Source: Bacteroidales bacterium (lineage in GTDB: Bacteria > Bacteroidota > Bacteroidia > Bacteroidales > JAADGE01). Taken from it: DNA of 8,097 nucleotides. The stretch covers positions 1-8,097 of the forward strand of contig JANTGL010000116.1 of the NCBI GenBank assembly GCA_024762915.1, read 5' to 3'. The translations under genes were made by a program, and so were the position numbers. The notes below the pieces were generated by a model. That model was not told the DNA's origin, did not search any database, and saw nothing but the letters and a program-made list of their open reading frames with translations. This document shows positions 6,617 to 8,097 of this stretch, piece after piece (position 1 is the stretch's first letter; every line of letters begins with the position of its first letter).

Positions 6617-8097
6617 ATGAAAACACTAAAACAATTATTTATCGTTTTATTCCTTTTATTTTCCGGAAGCATCTCAGCCCAAGAAAATCAAGGCATTGAT
6701 TTTAATAAATTGGATGAATATCTGGCAAAATCGCTTAAAGAATGGCGTATTCCGGGTATGGCCGTTGCCGTCGTTCAAGGAGACAGCATTGCTTTTGCAA
6801 AAGGATACGGGATTAAAGAATTCGGTAAAGCCGGAAAAGTAGATTCCAAAACCTTATTTTCGGTTGCATCCAATACAAAATCGTTTACGTCGGCAGCTTT
6901 GTCGCAATTGGTTGATGAAGGAAAGCTTGATTGGGACGACAAAGTCATTGATTACTTACCGTGGTTCAGAATGTACAATAATTACGTGACCGGCGAAATA
7001 ACCGTTCGAGATTTGTTGTGCCATCGATCGGGATTAAAAACGTTCAGCGGTGATTTACTGTGGTATGAAACGGATTATTCACAAGATGAAGTCATTAAAC
7101 GAGCCCGTTTTCTGAAACCCGAATACGGTTTTCGTGCACATTTCGGATATTCCAATATTTTAGTATCGACAGCCGGTAGAATCATTCCCGAACTTGCCGG
7201 AATGACGTGGCAAAACTATATTCGTTCACATTTCTTTAAACCTCTGGGAATGTCTTCTTCATTACTTTCCGTAAACGAACTGAAAGGTAAAAAAAATGTG
7301 GCAATACCGCATCATGTTGCCGGAGGCAAAGATCCTTTACCGATAAAATACATGCAATGGGATAATGTAGCACCCGCAGCAGCCGTTATTTCAAATGTTG
7401 AAGATATGAGCAAATGGCTTATTTTACAGATGAATGACGGTGTTTATAAAGGAGATACCATTTTAAGCCCTGCCCAAGTTTATGAAATGCATTCAACCCA
7501 AACGCCCGATAATTTGAATCGGGGATGGGCAAGTTATTTTCCGGGAAAGCATTTTAATACTTACGGATTATGCTGGTCGCTTTTTGATTATAAAGGTGTA
7601 AGAGTGGTTAATCACAGCGGCGGTGCCGACGGTATGATTTCTCAAACCATGATTGTTCCGGAGAAAAAAATCGGTATTGTGATTTTAACCAACAGCGTTA
7701 ATTATTTGCCTACGGCTTTAATGTATTATGTATTAGATGATTATTTCGGAAATCCGGATAATGATTGGAGTGCTTTTTTCCTGAGAGTTAAAAAATATAT
7801 GGATAATTTGGATAAACAAGACAAAGAAAAAGCTGAAAAAGAAAGAAATCCGAATACAAAACCGGCCTTAGCTTTAAAAGATTACACCGGTACCTACGGC
7901 GGTGATTTATACGGTAATGCGGAAGTAACACTAAAAGACGGGCATTTGGTCTTGAATTTTTTACCCTCGGATGTGTTAATCGGTGATTTATCGCATTGGC
8001 AATACGAAACATTTAAGATAAAACTGCGTCATTCTCCGACTTTACCGGAAGGAACCGTAACTTTTATCCTTAATAAAGAAGGCAAACCGGAAGAACT
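6617..8097 (+). CDS. Secreted serine hydrolase, class C beta-lactamase/esterase fold, 3' partial
   Basis: Exported serine hydrolase of the Beta-lactamase family (class C, DD-peptidase and esterase type); the substrate is not predictable. The gene is open to the right edge: 493 codons plus two bases are present, with no stop. A signal peptide ends near SISA-QE (residues 18-23) and lacks a lipobox, so the product is periplasmic or secreted. The serine motif SNTK is at 85-88 (nucleophile Ser85, Lys88), the YSN motif at 178-180, and HSG at 333-335 in the place of the KTG box. All three active-site motifs are intact. After a charged linker (about 397-415), residues 420 onward (YTGTYGGDLYGNAEVTLKDG) look like the DUF3471 beta domain often fused to such hydrolases. 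HSG rather than KTG is common in esterase- or peptidase-like members, so beta-lactam resistance should not be assumed. Start ATG 6617 directly precedes the signal peptide. Confidence 0.92.
   Translation, partial: MKTLKQLFIVLFLLFSGSISAQENQGIDFNKLDEYLAKSLKEWRIPGMAVAVVQGDSIAFAKGYGIKEFGKAGKVDSKTLFSVASNTKSFTSAALSQLVDEGKLDWDDKVIDYLPWFRMYNNYVTGEITVRDLLCHRSGLKTFSGDLLWYETDYSQDEVIKRARFLKPEYGFRAHFGYSNILVSTAGRIIPELAGMTWQNYIRSHFFKPLGMSSSLLSVNELKGKKNVAIPHHVAGGKDPLPIKYMQWDNVAPAAAVISNVEDMSKWLILQMNDGVYKGDTILSPAQVYEMHSTQTPDNLNRGWASYFPGKHFNTYGLCWSLFDYKGVRVVNHSGGADGMISQTMIVPEKKIGIVILTNSVNYLPTALMYYVLDDYFGNPDNDWSAFFLRVKKYMDNLDKQDKEKAEKERNPNTKPALALKDYTGTYGGDLYGNAEVTLKDGHLVLNFLPSDVLIGDLSHWQYETFKIKLRHSPTLPEGTVTFILNKEGKPEE

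Noticed and set aside
7788..8012. Antisense open frame in the serine hydrolase gene
   Set aside because: The + strand frame is a continuous hydrolase with a recognisable C-terminal domain.
6617..8097. Antibiotic-resistance beta-lactamase (AmpC)
   Set aside because: The catalytic motifs are shared by the whole serine hydrolase family. HSG replaces KTG and a DUF3471-like domain follows, which points to an esterase- or peptidase-like member.

Overview
The window looks like chromosomal DNA of an AT-rich member of the Bacteroidota. The evidence is a type IX secretion protein (PorV), a SCKKK-type lipoprotein signal, start codons without clear Shine-Dalgarno sequences, and candidate promoters of the Bacteroidota type (TTG, about 19 bases, then TAnnTTTG). 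Genus cannot be read from the sequence. There is no stretch over 300 bases without a gene, and no tRNA, rRNA or CRISPR array was seen.

Layout: bases 1-145 hold no supportable gene. porV (+) covers 146-1351. A bidirectional hairpin terminator at 1372-1400 separates it from the convergent clpB (-, 1420-4014), a full-length disaggregase. A 199-base divergent region carries candidate promoters for clpB and for a rightward pair: a lipoprotein with a probable jelly-roll domain (4214-5077) and, 15 bases on, a beta-class carbonic anhydrase (5093-5752). Next comes a REP-associated Y1 transposase gene (RAYT, 5829-6509). A secreted serine hydrolase of the beta-lactamase/esterase class (from 6617) runs off the right edge.

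The most unusual part is 5768-6548. Three copies of a 33-base palindrome lie in the same orientation: one 28 bases before the RAYT start, one 6 bases after its stop, and one inside the RAYT gene. The internal copy adds 11 codons without breaking the frame and sits between the HUH motif and the catalytic-tyrosine region. Flanking REPs around a RAYT are a known arrangement. A REP-like element carried within the coding sequence of the transposase that probably recognises it is not, and it suggests a palindrome family that can insert in genes as a translatable linker. The other genes are housekeeping or envelope functions (protein secretion, protein disaggregation, CO2/bicarbonate balance, exported hydrolysis) and show no sign of forming one pathway.
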